From Bradyrhizobium sp. CER78 (GTDB lineage Bacteria > Pseudomonadota > Alphaproteobacteria > Rhizobiales > Xanthobacteraceae): a DNA stretch of 64,000 bases. Made by a program: the position numbers and the translations under genes. This document shows, in pieces, positions 24,477 to 33,155 of this stretch. The notes beneath the pieces were generated by a model. The model was not told the origin of the DNA, made no database searches, and saw only the letters and a list, made by a program, of their open reading frames with translations. How positions within the stretch are numbered: position 1 is the stretch's first letter; every line of letters starts with the position of its first letter. The stretch spans positions 310,001 to 374,000 of the forward strand of contig NZ_JARVWP010000004.1 in assembly GCF_029846235.1 (NCBI RefSeq), read 5' to 3'.

Positions 24477-25709
24477 TCAGGCGGCCTTGAGCAGCGGCGG
24501 CTGCGCCGGCCGGATCAGCGCGAAGGCAAGCTGGATGATGCCGCCGGCAAGCCCGAGCGCGACGCCGATGCGCCAGGCCATGGTGTAGGAGCCGAGTGAG
24601 TCGTAGATCACCCCTCCTCCGTAAGCACCGAGGAAACTGCCAACCTGATGGCTCATGAAGGCAAGGCCCTGGATCATCGCCTGCCAGCGCAGCCCGAACA
24701 TCTCGGCCACCGCGCCCGCGACCAGCGGACCGACGCCCATCCAGAGGAAGCCCATGATGGCGCCGAACAACAGCGTCGAGCCAGGCGTTGCCGGCAGCAT
24801 GAAATACCAGGCAAGCGCCAGCGAGCGCAGGATGTAGATGCCGCCGAGCAGCGCGAGCTTGTTCCAGCGCTGGCCGGCCCAGCCGAAGAACAGCGAGCCC
24901 AGCACGTTGAAGCCGCCGATCATGCCGAGCGTCTGCGCGCTCAGCATCGGGTCGAGCCCGCAGATCGCCAGATACGACGGCAGATGCGTGGTCAGGAAGA
25001 CGAGCTGCATGCCGCAGACCATGTAGGCGCAGGTCATCACCACGAACGACGCGTTGCCGAACGCGGTCTTCGCCGCAGTCGCGGCCGTCGCGTTGCCGAT
25101 GTCGTCGCCCGCAGGCTTCGGCAACGGGATCTTGTCGACGCGCCCGGCGTACAAGGCTGCTGGAATCATGAAGACCGAGAGGATGACGAAGCCGGCAAGC
25201 CCGACGCGCCAGCCGAACCCTTCGTTGAGCATCTGGCCGATCGGTGCCGACAGCAGCGCGCCGAGCGAGCCCGCGGCGGAGACCATGCCGAGCACGGTCG
25301 AACGCACCGTCTCAGGCACCGCGCGCGCCGCGACCGACATGGCGATCGCATTCGCGGTGCAGGCGAGCGAAAGGCCGATCAGCACACCGGCGCCGATCAT
25401 GATGCTGACGAGGCCATGCGCCGTCGTCATCAGCACGAGGCCCGCGATGTAGGCCAGCGCACCGACCACCATGATCGGGCGGAAGCCGTAACGCACCGTC
25501 ATCGCGCCAGCGAACGGCTGCAGAAAGCCCCAGGCGAGGTTCTGCACCGCCAGCGCCAGCGTGAAATGGGACACCGAGATGCCGATGTCGTGCGTCAGCG
25601 GCTGCATGAAGATGCCGAGGCTCTGCCGCAGCCCCATGCTCAGCGTGAGCATGATGGAGGCGCCGATCAGAATGGGAAGCGTGGGACGCAGGACCTGCAG
25701 CAGGGGCAT
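24477..25709 (-). CDS. MFS transporter (oxalate/formate-antiporter-like, 12 spans)
   Basis: A 410-residue major-facilitator protein with twelve predicted hydrophobic spans. The N-terminal half begins LPILIGASIMLTLSMGLRQSLGIFMQPLTHDIGISVSHFTLALAVQNLAWG, a pattern common to MFS carriers of monocarboxylates, and loop 2-3 carries the motif-A variant GAMTVRYGFRPIMVVG. The substrate is not deducible. It is divergent from a TetR-family gene with a palindromic operator between them, so it is probably a regulated exporter or importer under that repressor. Confidence 0.88.
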   Translation of the reverse strand: MPLLQVLRPTLPILIGASIMLTLSMGLRQSLGIFMQPLTHDIGISVSHFTLALAVQNLAWGFLQPFAGAMTVRYGFRPIMVVGALAYIAGLVLMTTAHGLVSIMIGAGVLIGLSLACTANAIAMSVAARAVPETVRSTVLGMVSAAGSLGALLSAPIGQMLNEGFGWRVGLAGFVILSVFMIPAALYAGRVDKIPLPKPAGDDIGNATAATAAKTAFGNASFVVMTCAYMVCGMQLVFLTTHLPSYLAICGLDPMLSAQTLGMIGGFNVLGSLFFGWAGQRWNKLALLGGIYILRSLALAWYFMLPATPGSTLLFGAIMGFLWMGVGPLVAGAVAEMFGLRWQAMIQGLAFMSHQVGSFLGAYGGGVIYDSLGSYTMAWRIGVALGLAGGIIQLAFALIRPAQPPLLKAA

Positions 25710-25773
25710 TGTTCTTGTTCTCCCAAAGGGCGCGGCGCGAGTGCCGCAGCCTGCGAATCCCGCTTATTTTAGG

Positions 25774-25789
25774 TACACAGACCTGTGTA
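25774..25789. promoter_or_regulatory. TetR-type operator between MFS and tetR genes
   Basis: TACACAGACCTGTGTA is a perfect palindrome with 7-base arms and a 2-base centre, in the AT-rich part of the 132-base divergent gap, 65 bases from the MFS start. Size and position fit a TetR dimer site overlapping promoters of both genes. Confidence 0.75.
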
Positions 25790-25841
25790 ATTAGGCTATA
25801 CGGAGGCGGTGCTGTCAAGCGAAGAGGATCACGGCCGGCGC

Positions 25842-26438
25842 ATGGCTTCCCCGCCTCCCAAACAGACCATGAAAGAGCGGATCCTCGAGACCGCCGACAG
25901 ACTGTTTTACCTGCGGGGCATTCGCGCCATCGGCGTCGACACCATCGCGGCCGAGATCGGCATCAGCAAGCGCACGCTCTACAATCACTTCCCCTCGAAG
26001 GATGCGCTGATCGAGGCCTATCTGCAGCACCGCTTCGTGCAGCCCCGCCCCTCCGACAAGCCGCCGGCCGAGCAGATCCTCGCAACCTTCGATTCGCTGG
26101 AGCGGCGCTTCGCGGCGAAGGATTTTCGCGGCTGTCCGTTCGTGAACGCGGTGGCCGAGCTCGGACCGGAGGACGAAGACCGTACCATCAGAAACATCGC
26201 GGTTGCCTTCAAGGAAAGCCGCCGGATCTGGTTTCGCGATCTGCTCCGGCAGCTCGGTGTCGCCGATGCCGAGGGACTTGCGACCCAGCTCACGCTGCTG
26301 GTCGACGGCTCGATCGCACAGGACCTGGTGCGCGACGATCCCGCGATGGCGCGCGCGGCCAGGGAAGCGGCGCGCGTGCTGCTGGCAAGCGCAGGCGTCA
26401 AGGTCGCAAGCTCCACAGACAAGAAGCGCGGCGGATAA
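25842..26438 (+). CDS. TetR-family transcriptional regulator
   Basis: A repressor of about 198 residues. The N-terminal helix-turn-helix is KERILETADRLFYLRGIRAIGVDTIAAEIGISKRTLYNHFPSKDALIEAYL, textbook TetR. The C-terminal ligand domain resembles the TetR_C group that often carries CPFVNAVAEL, here FRGCPFVNAVAELG with a single cysteine. ATG 25842 (MASPPPKQTMKE) is preferred; GTG 25809 is possible but its GGAGG lies too close. It probably controls the divergent MFS gene and itself. Confidence 0.93.
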   Translation: MASPPPKQTMKERILETADRLFYLRGIRAIGVDTIAAEIGISKRTLYNHFPSKDALIEAYLQHRFVQPRPSDKPPAEQILATFDSLERRFAAKDFRGCPFVNAVAELGPEDEDRTIRNIAVAFKESRRIWFRDLLRQLGVADAEGLATQLTLLVDGSIAQDLVRDDPAMARAAREAARVLLASAGVKVASSTDKKRGG

Positions 26439-26565
26439 ATCCGGTTGCGCAAACAGGTTCCGTTTGGTTGGTAGCGCGAACCACGCGCGACGGCCCGAGC
26501 GGATATTCCGTCACGCGAGATGGCCGACGACCGCGCGAACGGCGCGGCGCAACAGGGGAACGACC

Positions 26566-27771
26566 ATGGAAGATCTGAAGGTGACGGCCACCGGCTACGA
26601 TTTCGCGCCGGCGCGCGCCGCCATGCAGCGCTACATCGACAACAATCTCCTGTCCGGCATCTCGTCTGCGGTGATGGTGGGTCGCGACCTCGTCGATGTC
26701 TCCTGCGTCGGTTGGGCCGACAAGGAAGCGCAGATCCCGCTGCGCACCGACCATATCTTCCGGGTGTTCTCCAACACCAAGCTGGTCACCTCCTGCGCGG
26801 CACTGCTGCTGTTCGAGGAAGGCCGCTTCCGGCTCGACGATCCGATCGAGACCTACATCCCGCAGCTCGGAAACCGGAAGGTGCTGCGGCCCGGTGCGAC
26901 GTCGATCGGCGACACCGAGCCGGCGCGGAGCTCGATCACCATCCGCCAATTGCTGAGCCACAGCGCCGGCCTGAGCTACGGCTTCTTCGATCCCGGCACC
27001 GTCATCTTCAAGGCGCTCAACGAGCGCGGCGTGCACAATCCCAACACGACCCTGGCCGAGATGGTCGATGTGCTGGCCGGTCTGCCGCTGATCTATCAGC
27101 CGGGCACGTCGTGGGAATACTCGCTCGCGATCGACGTGGTGGCGCGCCTCGTCGAGGTGGTCAGCGGCCAGAGCTTCGACAAGTTCATCAAGGCGCGCAT
27201 CCTCGATCCGCTCGGCATGGTCGATACCGGCTTCGTCGTTCCCGAGCAGGATCAGGGGCGCCTGGTCGCATACTACGCCGGTGCCGATCTCATGGAGCCG
27301 ATGAAGCCGGGTCTCACCCGCACCGACAATGCGCCCTTCCCCGGCGCCTATCTGCGTCCGGTCGCGCGGCTCAATGGCGGCGGCGGCCTGGTGTCGACGC
27401 TGCCCGACATGGTCGCATTGATCCGCAGCCTGCTGCCGGGCGGACCGACGCTGCTGAAGCCGGATACCATCGCAGCGATGATATCCAACCAGTTGCCCGA
27501 CGGACAATGGATCCGCTTCGCGATGATGGGCGAGCAGCCCGGCAAGGCGCATGGGCTTGCCGGTGGCCTGATCCTCAACCCCTCGCCGATCGATCATCCC
27601 GATGCCGCCGGCGAGTTCTACTGGGGCGGCGTCGCGGGCACCCAGTGGTGGATCTCGCCCAAGAAGGGCATCGCCGGCGTGATGATGGCGCAGCGCCAGA
27701 TGGCGTTCGTCCATCCGTTCTCGTTCGAGTTCAAGCGGATGGCCTATGACGCGGTGAAGCGCGGCCGTTAG
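26566..27771 (+). CDS. serine hydrolase of the beta-lactamase/class C family
   Basis: A 401-residue penicillin-binding-protein-like hydrolase, probably an esterase. The nucleophile motif SxxK is S69-N-T-K72 in FRVFSNTKLVTS; the Tyr motif is in WEYSLAIDVVARLVE; LLSHSAGLSYGF and FYWGGVAGTQWW are shared with the EstB/beta-lactamase-related esterases. No signal peptide, so it is likely cytoplasmic. ATG 26566 has GGGGAACGACC before it. The last 4 bases overlap the end of the convergent pleD gene. Confidence 0.9.
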   Translation: MEDLKVTATGYDFAPARAAMQRYIDNNLLSGISSAVMVGRDLVDVSCVGWADKEAQIPLRTDHIFRVFSNTKLVTSCAALLLFEEGRFRLDDPIETYIPQLGNRKVLRPGATSIGDTEPARSSITIRQLLSHSAGLSYGFFDPGTVIFKALNERGVHNPNTTLAEMVDVLAGLPLIYQPGTSWEYSLAIDVVARLVEVVSGQSFDKFIKARILDPLGMVDTGFVVPEQDQGRLVAYYAGADLMEPMKPGLTRTDNAPFPGAYLRPVARLNGGGGLVSTLPDMVALIRSLLPGGPTLLKPDTIAAMISNQLPDGQWIRFAMMGEQPGKAHGLAGGLILNPSPIDHPDAAGEFYWGGVAGTQWWISPKKGIAGVMMAQRQMAFVHPFSFEFKRMAYDAVKRGR

Positions 27772-29141
27772 GCCGCCGCCGAGACCACGCGGTTGCGGCC
27801 GTCGTGCTTGGCGCGATAGAGCGCTGTGTCGGCGCGCTTGAGCACGTCGGAAACCGGCTCGCCCTTGCGCTCCAGCGTGGTGAGACCGATCGAGATCGTC
27901 ACGGTGATCCGCTTGCCGCCCTTGTCGACGGCAAAGGGCTCGCCCGCGACCGAGCGGCGCAGCCGCTCGGCAACCATGCCGGCGACATGAAGATCGGTCT
28001 CCGGCATCACGATCACGAACTCCTCGCCGCCGTAGCGGCAGGCGAGATCGATGCCGCGGATCGACTTGCGGATACGGACGGCGAATTCGCGCAGCACGTC
28101 GTCGCCGGCATCGTGGCCGTAGGTGTCGTTGATCGCCTTGAAGTAGTCGATGTCGAGGATCATCAGCGCCAGCGGCTTGCCGCGGATCGAGGCCTGCTCC
28201 GCGAGCGTCGCGAGGTGGCTCTCCATGTAGCGCCGGTTGTTGAGGCCGGTCAGCGCATCCGTGATCGCCATCTCGATCGAGTTCTGCACATTGTCGCGCA
28301 GATGATCAGTGTAGCGGCGGCGGCGGATCTGGGTACGCGCCCGCGCCAATAGCTCGTTCTTGTCGACCGGACGCAGCAGGTAGTCGTTGACGCCGATCTC
28401 GAGCCCGCGCATCAGCCGCGTGTTGTTGTCGGCATCCGAGATCGCAAGGATCGGCACCTGACGCGTTCGCTCCAGCGAGCGGGCCTGGCTGCACAGCCGC
28501 AGGCCGTCGAAATTGTCGAGGCTGAGCGACACGATCAGCAGGTCGTAATTGCCCTCGGCGGCATGGAACAGCGCTTCAGACGGATTGGTCTCGACGTCGA
28601 CGGTATGTTCGGCGGAGAGGATCGGCGCCAGCTTCTCGTAGGACGACGGCCGGTCATCGACCAAGAGGATGCGGCCGCCGGTACCACGATCCGCGATCGC
28701 GCTGCGCTCGGGCGCCTGCATGCCGATCTCGAGCGAGGTGATGGCGCGCATCCGCAGCTCGTCGGTCATCATCTTCAGCCGCGTCAGCGAGCGCACGCGC
28801 GCGATCAGCACGACGTCGGATACCGGCTTGGTCAGGAAATCATCGGCGCCGGATTCAAGTCCGCGCACGCGATCGGCCGGACTGTCGAGCGCGGTGACGA
28901 TCACCACCGGAATGAAATGCGTCGCCGGATTGGACTTCAGCCGGCGGCAGACCTCGAAGCCGTCCATGTCAGGCATCATGACATCGAGCAGGATGATGTC
29001 GCATTCGGCGCGCGCGCAGATTTCCAGCGCCTCGCTCCCGTTGGAAGCGGTCAGCACATCGAAATATTCGGCCGACAGGCGGGCTTCCAACAGCTTGACG
29101 TTCGCCGGAACGTCATCGACGACGAGGATACGCGCGGACAT
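27768..29141 (-). CDS. pleD: PleD-type response regulator / diguanylate cyclase
   Basis: A 457-residue protein with two receiver domains followed by GGDEF. The first receiver has the phospho-acceptor D53 (DIILLDVMMPDMDG). The second, degenerate receiver (ILLVDDRPSSYEKL...LLIVSLSLDNFDG) lacks the acceptor, as in Caulobacter PleD, where it is a dimer adaptor. The cyclase active site is GGEEF at 371-375 and the allosteric inhibition site RxxD is RGID at 362-365, so feedback by c-di-GMP is expected. It lies 15 bases after divK, forming the known divK-pleD operon of cell-cycle polarity control. Confidence 0.97.
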   Translation of the reverse strand: MSARILVVDDVPANVKLLEARLSAEYFDVLTASNGSEALEICARAECDIILLDVMMPDMDGFEVCRRLKSNPATHFIPVVIVTALDSPADRVRGLESGADDFLTKPVSDVVLIARVRSLTRLKMMTDELRMRAITSLEIGMQAPERSAIADRGTGGRILLVDDRPSSYEKLAPILSAEHTVDVETNPSEALFHAAEGNYDLLIVSLSLDNFDGLRLCSQARSLERTRQVPILAISDADNNTRLMRGLEIGVNDYLLRPVDKNELLARARTQIRRRRYTDHLRDNVQNSIEMAITDALTGLNNRRYMESHLATLAEQASIRGKPLALMILDIDYFKAINDTYGHDAGDDVLREFAVRIRKSIRGIDLACRYGGEEFVIVMPETDLHVAGMVAERLRRSVAGEPFAVDKGGKRITVTISIGLTTLERKGEPVSDVLKRADTALYRAKHDGRNRVVSAAA

Positions 29142-29156
29142 TGCACCACAACTCCC

Positions 29157-29522
29157 CTATCCGATAAAGCGTCGGACAGTCTCAATAAATTTGCCGACCG
29201 AGATCGGCTTGGACAAATAGGCTTCGCAGCCGCCCTCGCGGATGCGTTCTTCGTCGCCCTTCATGGCGAAGGCGGTGACCGCGACCACCGGAATCGTGCG
29301 CAGATCGGGATCGTCCTTGATCCAGCGCGTGACCTCGAGGCCGGAAACCTGGGGCAGTTGAATATCCATCAGGATGAGATCGGGCCGCAGCTTGCGGACG
29401 AGATCGAGCGCTTCGAAGCCATTGCTGGTGCCCGAAGTCTGATAGCCATGCGCTTCCAACAGATCGCGAAAGAGCTTCATGTTGAGCTCGTTGTCCTCCA
29501 CGATCAGGACGGTTTTGGCCAT
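29157..29522 (-). CDS. divK: single-domain response regulator DivK
   Basis: A 121-residue stand-alone receiver: [29 protein letters not shown], acceptor D53 in [13 protein letters not shown], conserved Thr/Lys near [16 protein letters not shown] and YLSKPISV. In Caulobacter and rhizobia DivK is phosphorylated by DivJ and PleC and relieves CtrA activation at cell poles. ATG 29522 has GGGAGGGACGGG upstream; the longer frame to 29606 is unlikely. It is the first gene of the divK-pleD unit. Confidence 0.96.
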   Translation of the reverse strand: MAKTVLIVEDNELNMKLFRDLLEAHGYQTSGTSNGFEALDLVRKLRPDLILMDIQLPQVSGLEVTRWIKDDPDLRTIPVVAVTAFAMKGDEERIREGGCEAYLSKPISVGKFIETVRRFIG

Positions 29523-29751
29523 CCCGTCCCTCCCAAACCCAGGAGACGGGCCCTGCTGCGGCGCCTCACGCACCGCGCTCGGGACGCGTCGAAAATGTGA
29601 ATTCAAACTAGCGCCAGAATCGCTCTAACCCGTTAACCCGTTAGTCCAACTTCCGCAGCGTGGTTTCCGTTGCTTGAACACATGCGGAAGACTCGGGCAT
29701 GATGGGCCTCTCAATAGAGACCATAAGTTAACGGAAAGGCAAACCGGCGCG

Positions 29752-30051
29752 TTGAAAAAGCCTGTTCACAACCCCCGGGAAGTTGCTGAAATCGTTGCGA
29801 TTCAGGCGCTCGGTTTCATTGCCGGCGATCCCGAGCGGCTGGGCCTGTTCCTGGCCGAAACCGGAATCGGTCCGGAGACACTGCGGAACGCGGCGTCCAA
29901 TCCTCAATTTCTTGCGAGCGTGCTCGATTTCGTGATGCGCGACGATGCCACAGTGAAGGCGTTCGCAGCCGCCTCCGAATTGCATCCGACCAACATCGCC
30001 GCCGCCCATCAGGCGCTGGGTGATCCGAGATGGGAGCGCGACGTGCCGTGA
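29752..30051 (+). CDS. DUF3572-family protein
   Basis: A protein of about 99 residues with the DUF3572 core AEIVAIQALGFIAGDPERLGLFLAETGIGPETLRNAASNPQFLASVLDFVMRDDATVKAFAAA. The family is restricted to alphaproteobacteria and has no known function. There is no ATG near the N-terminus; TTG 29752 is the likeliest start, with GGAAAGG 12 bases upstream, though TTG 29674 is open too. The stop overlaps dinB, so the pair is translationally coupled. Confidence 0.85.
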   Translation: MKKPVHNPREVAEIVAIQALGFIAGDPERLGLFLAETGIGPETLRNAASNPQFLASVLDFVMRDDATVKAFAAASELHPTNIAAAHQALGDPRWERDVP

Positions 30052-31346
30052 CGACGGCAGCGGCAGCTTCCGACGGCCCCCTCAGTTTCTGCCGAGACTG
30101 CCTCGGCGATCTCGACATCAAGGTGAAGCGGTGCAGCCATTGCGGCTCGCCGCGGCTGGTGCGGCATCGCACCCTGCCCGCGCTCGCGCTGGCGCATATC
30201 GACTGCGATGCGTTCTATGCCACCGTCGAGAAGCGCGACAATCCTGAGATCGCCGACCGCCCCGTCATCATCGGCGGCGGCAAGCGCGGCGTGGTGTCGG
30301 CCGCCTGCTACATCGCCCGCACCTACGGCGTCCGCTCGGCAATGCCGATGTTCAAGGCGCTGGAACTCTGCCCCGACGCCACCGTGATCCCACCCGACAT
30401 GGCGAAATATGTCCGGGTCGGCCGCGAGGTGCGCCAGGCGATGCAGGCGCTGACGCCGCTGGTCGAGCCGCTGTCGATCGACGAAGCCTTCCTCGATCTC
30501 TCCGGCACGCAGCGCGTTCACGGCATGATCCCGGCCAAGGTGCTCGCCAAATTCGCCCGCGAGATCGAGCGCGATATCGGCATCACGGTGTCGGTCGGGC
30601 TGTCCTGCAACAAGTTCCTCGCCAAGATCGCCTCCGATCTCGACAAGCCGAGGGGTTTTGCCGCGCTCGATCAGGACGAGGCGCGCGAGATGCTGGCCAG
30701 CAAGCCGGTCGGCTTCATCTACGGCGTCGGCCCGGCGACGCAGGAGAAGCTGGTGCAACGCGGGTTCCGCGTCATCGCGGACCTGCAGCGCGCCGACGAG
30801 AACGAGCTGATGAAGCAGTTCGCGAGCGAGGGCCGCAGGCTGTGGCGGCTGGCGCGCGGCATCGACGACCGCAGCGTGGTGCCCGATCGCGGCGCCAAGA
30901 CGATCTCGAGCGAAACCACCTTCGAGACCGACATCCGCGATTTTGCAATCCTGGAAAAACTGCTCTGGAAGCTGTCGGAGAAGACCTCGGCGCGGCTGAA
31001 GAGCAGCGATCTCTCAGGCTGCACCATCACGCTGAAGCTGAAGACCGCGGACTTCCGCCAGCGCACCCGCTCGCAATCGATCCAGACCCCGACCCAATTG
31101 GCCGCAAAGATCTTTGCAGTGACGCGCGAGATGCTGGCGAAGGAGATCGACGGCACCGCCTTCCGCCTGATGGGCGCCGGCGTCAGCGCGTTGCGCCCGG
31201 GCGCGCAGGCCAACGATTCCGACATGCTCGACCGCCGCTCGGCCCACGCCGAACGCGCGATGGACAATCTGCGCAAGAAATTCGGCAATGCCGCGGTGAT
31301 CCGGGGCATCGCCTATGAGGGGCCGGCGAAGAGCGTCGAGGAGTGA
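30030..31346 (+). CDS. dinB: DNA polymerase IV (Y family) with N-terminal zinc ribbon
   Basis: A 438-residue translesion polymerase. The Y-family palm is plain: HIDCDAFYATVEKRDNPEIADRPVIIGGG, the steric and finger segment YIARTYGVRSAMPMFKALELCP, the catalytic SIDEAFLDL and VGLSCNKFLAKIASDLDKP. Before the palm lies a zinc-ribbon-like extension with C21, C24, C35 and C38, absent in E. coli DinB. A canonical beta-clamp-binding C-terminus is not obvious. ATG 30030 has GGTGA six bases upstream; GTG 30048, overlapping the DUF3572 stop, is an alternative start. Confidence 0.95.
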   Translation: MGARRAVTTAAAASDGPLSFCRDCLGDLDIKVKRCSHCGSPRLVRHRTLPALALAHIDCDAFYATVEKRDNPEIADRPVIIGGGKRGVVSAACYIARTYGVRSAMPMFKALELCPDATVIPPDMAKYVRVGREVRQAMQALTPLVEPLSIDEAFLDLSGTQRVHGMIPAKVLAKFAREIERDIGITVSVGLSCNKFLAKIASDLDKPRGFAALDQDEAREMLASKPVGFIYGVGPATQEKLVQRGFRVIADLQRADENELMKQFASEGRRLWRLARGIDDRSVVPDRGAKTISSETTFETDIRDFAILEKLLWKLSEKTSARLKSSDLSGCTITLKLKTADFRQRTRSQSIQTPTQLAAKIFAVTREMLAKEIDGTAFRLMGAGVSALRPGAQANDSDMLDRRSAHAERAMDNLRKKFGNAAVIRGIAYEGPAKSVEE

Positions 31347-31352
31347 GAGACT

Positions 31353-31454
31353 GTCATTCCGGGATGGTCCGAAGGACCAGACCGCAGGTGCGCAATTGCG
31401 CACCGGGGAATCTCGAGATTCCGGGTTCGATGCTTCGCATCGCCCCGGAATGAC
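31353..31454. repeat. dispersed palindromic repeat, family A with inserts
   Basis: Ends are GTCATTCCGGGATGG and CATCGCCCCGGAATGAC; the core AATCTCGAGATTCCGGGTTCGATGC matches the other family A copies. Inserted units GTCCGAAGGACCAGAC and GGTGCGCAATTGCGCACC are themselves palindromes. It follows dinB and separates it from the convergent RidA-like gene. Confidence 0.85.
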
Positions 31455-31465
31455 GACGCGCTGAA

Positions 31466-31867
31466 TCAATCCGCGACCGCAATCGCCTCGATCTCGATCA
31501 GCCATTCCGGCGCGGCGAGCGCGGTGACGCCGACCAGCGTCGAGGCCGGCGGCTCCATGCCCTCGAAGAACGCCGAGCGCGCCTTGCCGATGATCGGGCG
31601 CAGCTCCGGCTTGTAGCCGACCACAAAGGTCGTGATCTTGACGATGTTGGAATAGCTGGCGCCGGCGGCCTTCAGCGCCGTGCCGAGGTTCTGCATTACC
31701 TGCGTCGTCTGCGCGGCGAGATCGCCTGCGCCGACCACCCGGCCCTCCTCGTCCGTGGACACCTGTCCCGAAATGTAGATCGTGCGCGCGCCCGAGGCGA
31801 CCACGACGTGGGAGTAAGCCGGATTGTGATGCAGGCCGCTGGGGCGAAGATGGTCGCGCTTGCTCAT
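31466..31867 (-). CDS. RidA-family protein, arginine-less subtype
   Basis: A 133-residue chorismate-mutase-like trimer subunit of the YjgF/RidA superfamily: HVVVASGARTIYISGQVSTDEEGRVVG, QTTQVMQNLGTALKAAGASYSNIVKITTFVV, and the C-terminal EIEAIAV. At the position of the catalytic Arg of true RidA (PARSC in E. coli) this protein has PPAST, so 2-aminoacrylate deaminase activity is not expected and it belongs to another Rid subgroup. ATG 31867 is favoured over 31885 as it starts at the conserved region. Confidence 0.88.
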   Translation of the reverse strand: MSKRDHLRPSGLHHNPAYSHVVVASGARTIYISGQVSTDEEGRVVGAGDLAAQTTQVMQNLGTALKAAGASYSNIVKITTFVVGYKPELRPIIGKARSAFFEGMEPPASTLVGVTALAAPEWLIEIEAIAVAD

Positions 31868-31935
31868 GATGTGCCTCCCTGACACGCGTGTTTCGGGAAG
31901 CGTACTCGTGTCTGACGCATTCGACCAGCGACACC

Positions 31936-32015
31936 GTCATTCCGGGATTGTCCGAAGGACCAGACCCGGAATCTCGAGATTCCGGGTTCGATGCTGCGCA
32001 TCGCCCCGGAATGAC
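31936..32015. repeat. dispersed palindromic repeat, family A
   Basis: GTCATTCCGGGATTGTCCGAAGGACCAGAC, then CCCGGAATCTCGAGATTCCGGG, then ATCGCCCCGGAATGAC. It is 80 bases long and close in sequence to the copy 0.5 kb upstream. It lies between the eipB stop and the RidA-like start. Confidence 0.88.
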
Positions 32016-32025
32016 AACTGCGTTG

Positions 32026-32892
32026 TCACTTACACGGCTTGGAATCCCTGACGTCGAACTTGTCGAGCGCGCCGGAGATCACGAAATCGTTGTAGTCCAG
32101 CACCAGCGCGCGGGAGACGCCGTTCTCGTAGAGCTCAAACGACATCGCGTAGACCGGCGTCTGCTCGCCGTCCTTGGCGCGCGCGTCGCTGTCGTAATAG
32201 CTCACCGTCACCGGCCAGCGCGTCATGGTCTTCATCGCATCGCTCGCCGTCGACGGATCGGGCGATGACGGCGCGCGATCGCCTGCAATCGGGCGGCCGA
32301 TGACGGTCAGCGTGTTGTAGATCTTCTCGCCATTGTCGGACCCGTCATAGACGGTCTGTTCGAGCACCGACTTGCCGTCACGGGCGGCGGCGATGATGTG
32401 CTGGATCTGCTCGGTCGGGAACACGATCTTGCCGTCGATATTGAACGTCTTCTTCACCGGCTGCGTCAGCTTCACGGTGATATGATCGCCGACCCGCTCG
32501 GCGATGCCGTCGACCGGCGACGAGGCACCGTCGTTCATCCGCGTGTCGATCTTGAAGCGGTAGCTCTTGCCCGACGCGTCCTCCCAGGACGTGGAACGCA
32601 GATCGGACAGCGTCACCTTGCCCTCGCCGCTGTCGAGCTCGGACACCTGGCGGAATTCGGAAGTGTAGCCTTCGCAGGAACTGCCGGAGAAATTGTAGAG
32701 GATGCGCCCGCGCGCATCGCTGACCGAATTGGAGCCGCGCGATTTCACGAGGCTCAGATCGTACAGCGCCTGGTGCGCGAGGAACGGCCCGCTTGCCGCC
32801 GCAGCGGCCGACCCTTGAGCCAAAGCGGATCCTGCGGCAACGGCGATCGAGAGCACCAGGGCACGCGACGGAGTCCGGAACAGCAAGGTCAT
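32026..32892 (-). CDS. eipB: EipB-type periplasmic envelope-integrity protein (DUF1849)
   Basis: A 288-residue exported protein with a signal peptide (VLSIAVAAGSALAQG). The DUF1849 fold is recognisable by HQALYDLSLVKSRGSNSVSDARGRILYNFSG, SCEGYTSEFRQ and YAMSFELYENGVSRALVLDYNDFVISG. C73 and C287, near the two ends, match the pair that forms the conserved disulfide in Brucella EipB. EipB is needed for cell-envelope integrity in Brucella abortus and is found across Rhizobiales; a comparable role here is inferred. Confidence 0.92.
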   Translation of the reverse strand: MTLLFRTPSRALVLSIAVAAGSALAQGSAAAAASGPFLAHQALYDLSLVKSRGSNSVSDARGRILYNFSGSSCEGYTSEFRQVSELDSGEGKVTLSDLRSTSWEDASGKSYRFKIDTRMNDGASSPVDGIAERVGDHITVKLTQPVKKTFNIDGKIVFPTEQIQHIIAAARDGKSVLEQTVYDGSDNGEKIYNTLTVIGRPIAGDRAPSSPDPSTASDAMKTMTRWPVTVSYYDSDARAKDGEQTPVYAMSFELYENGVSRALVLDYNDFVISGALDKFDVRDSKPCK

Positions 32893-33155
32893 GGCTTTTC
32901 CTCGGGGAGGCAGGGATTCGCCACAATAGTGACGGTGGTATTGCGCCGCAACTGGGGCAAGTCTGACAAAATCGCAATGTACGCCGCGAAATTGCCGGCG
33001 TTTTCAGCAGTTTTCCATGCGATTTGGCACGCCATGGCCGCCCGGCCCTCACGTGACCGTCGCTTGCAACCGGCGGCACGATGCGCGAAACAATCGAAAC
33101 AAACTTGGCCCTGACCGCGTTTCAGGCTTCGTGCAATCCAATTGGGGGACAAAAA

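Noticed and set aside
29523..29751. CtrA-binding site upstream of divK
   Set aside because: TTAACCCGTTAG is present, but the spacing does not fit TTAA-N7-TTAA, so it is not supported.
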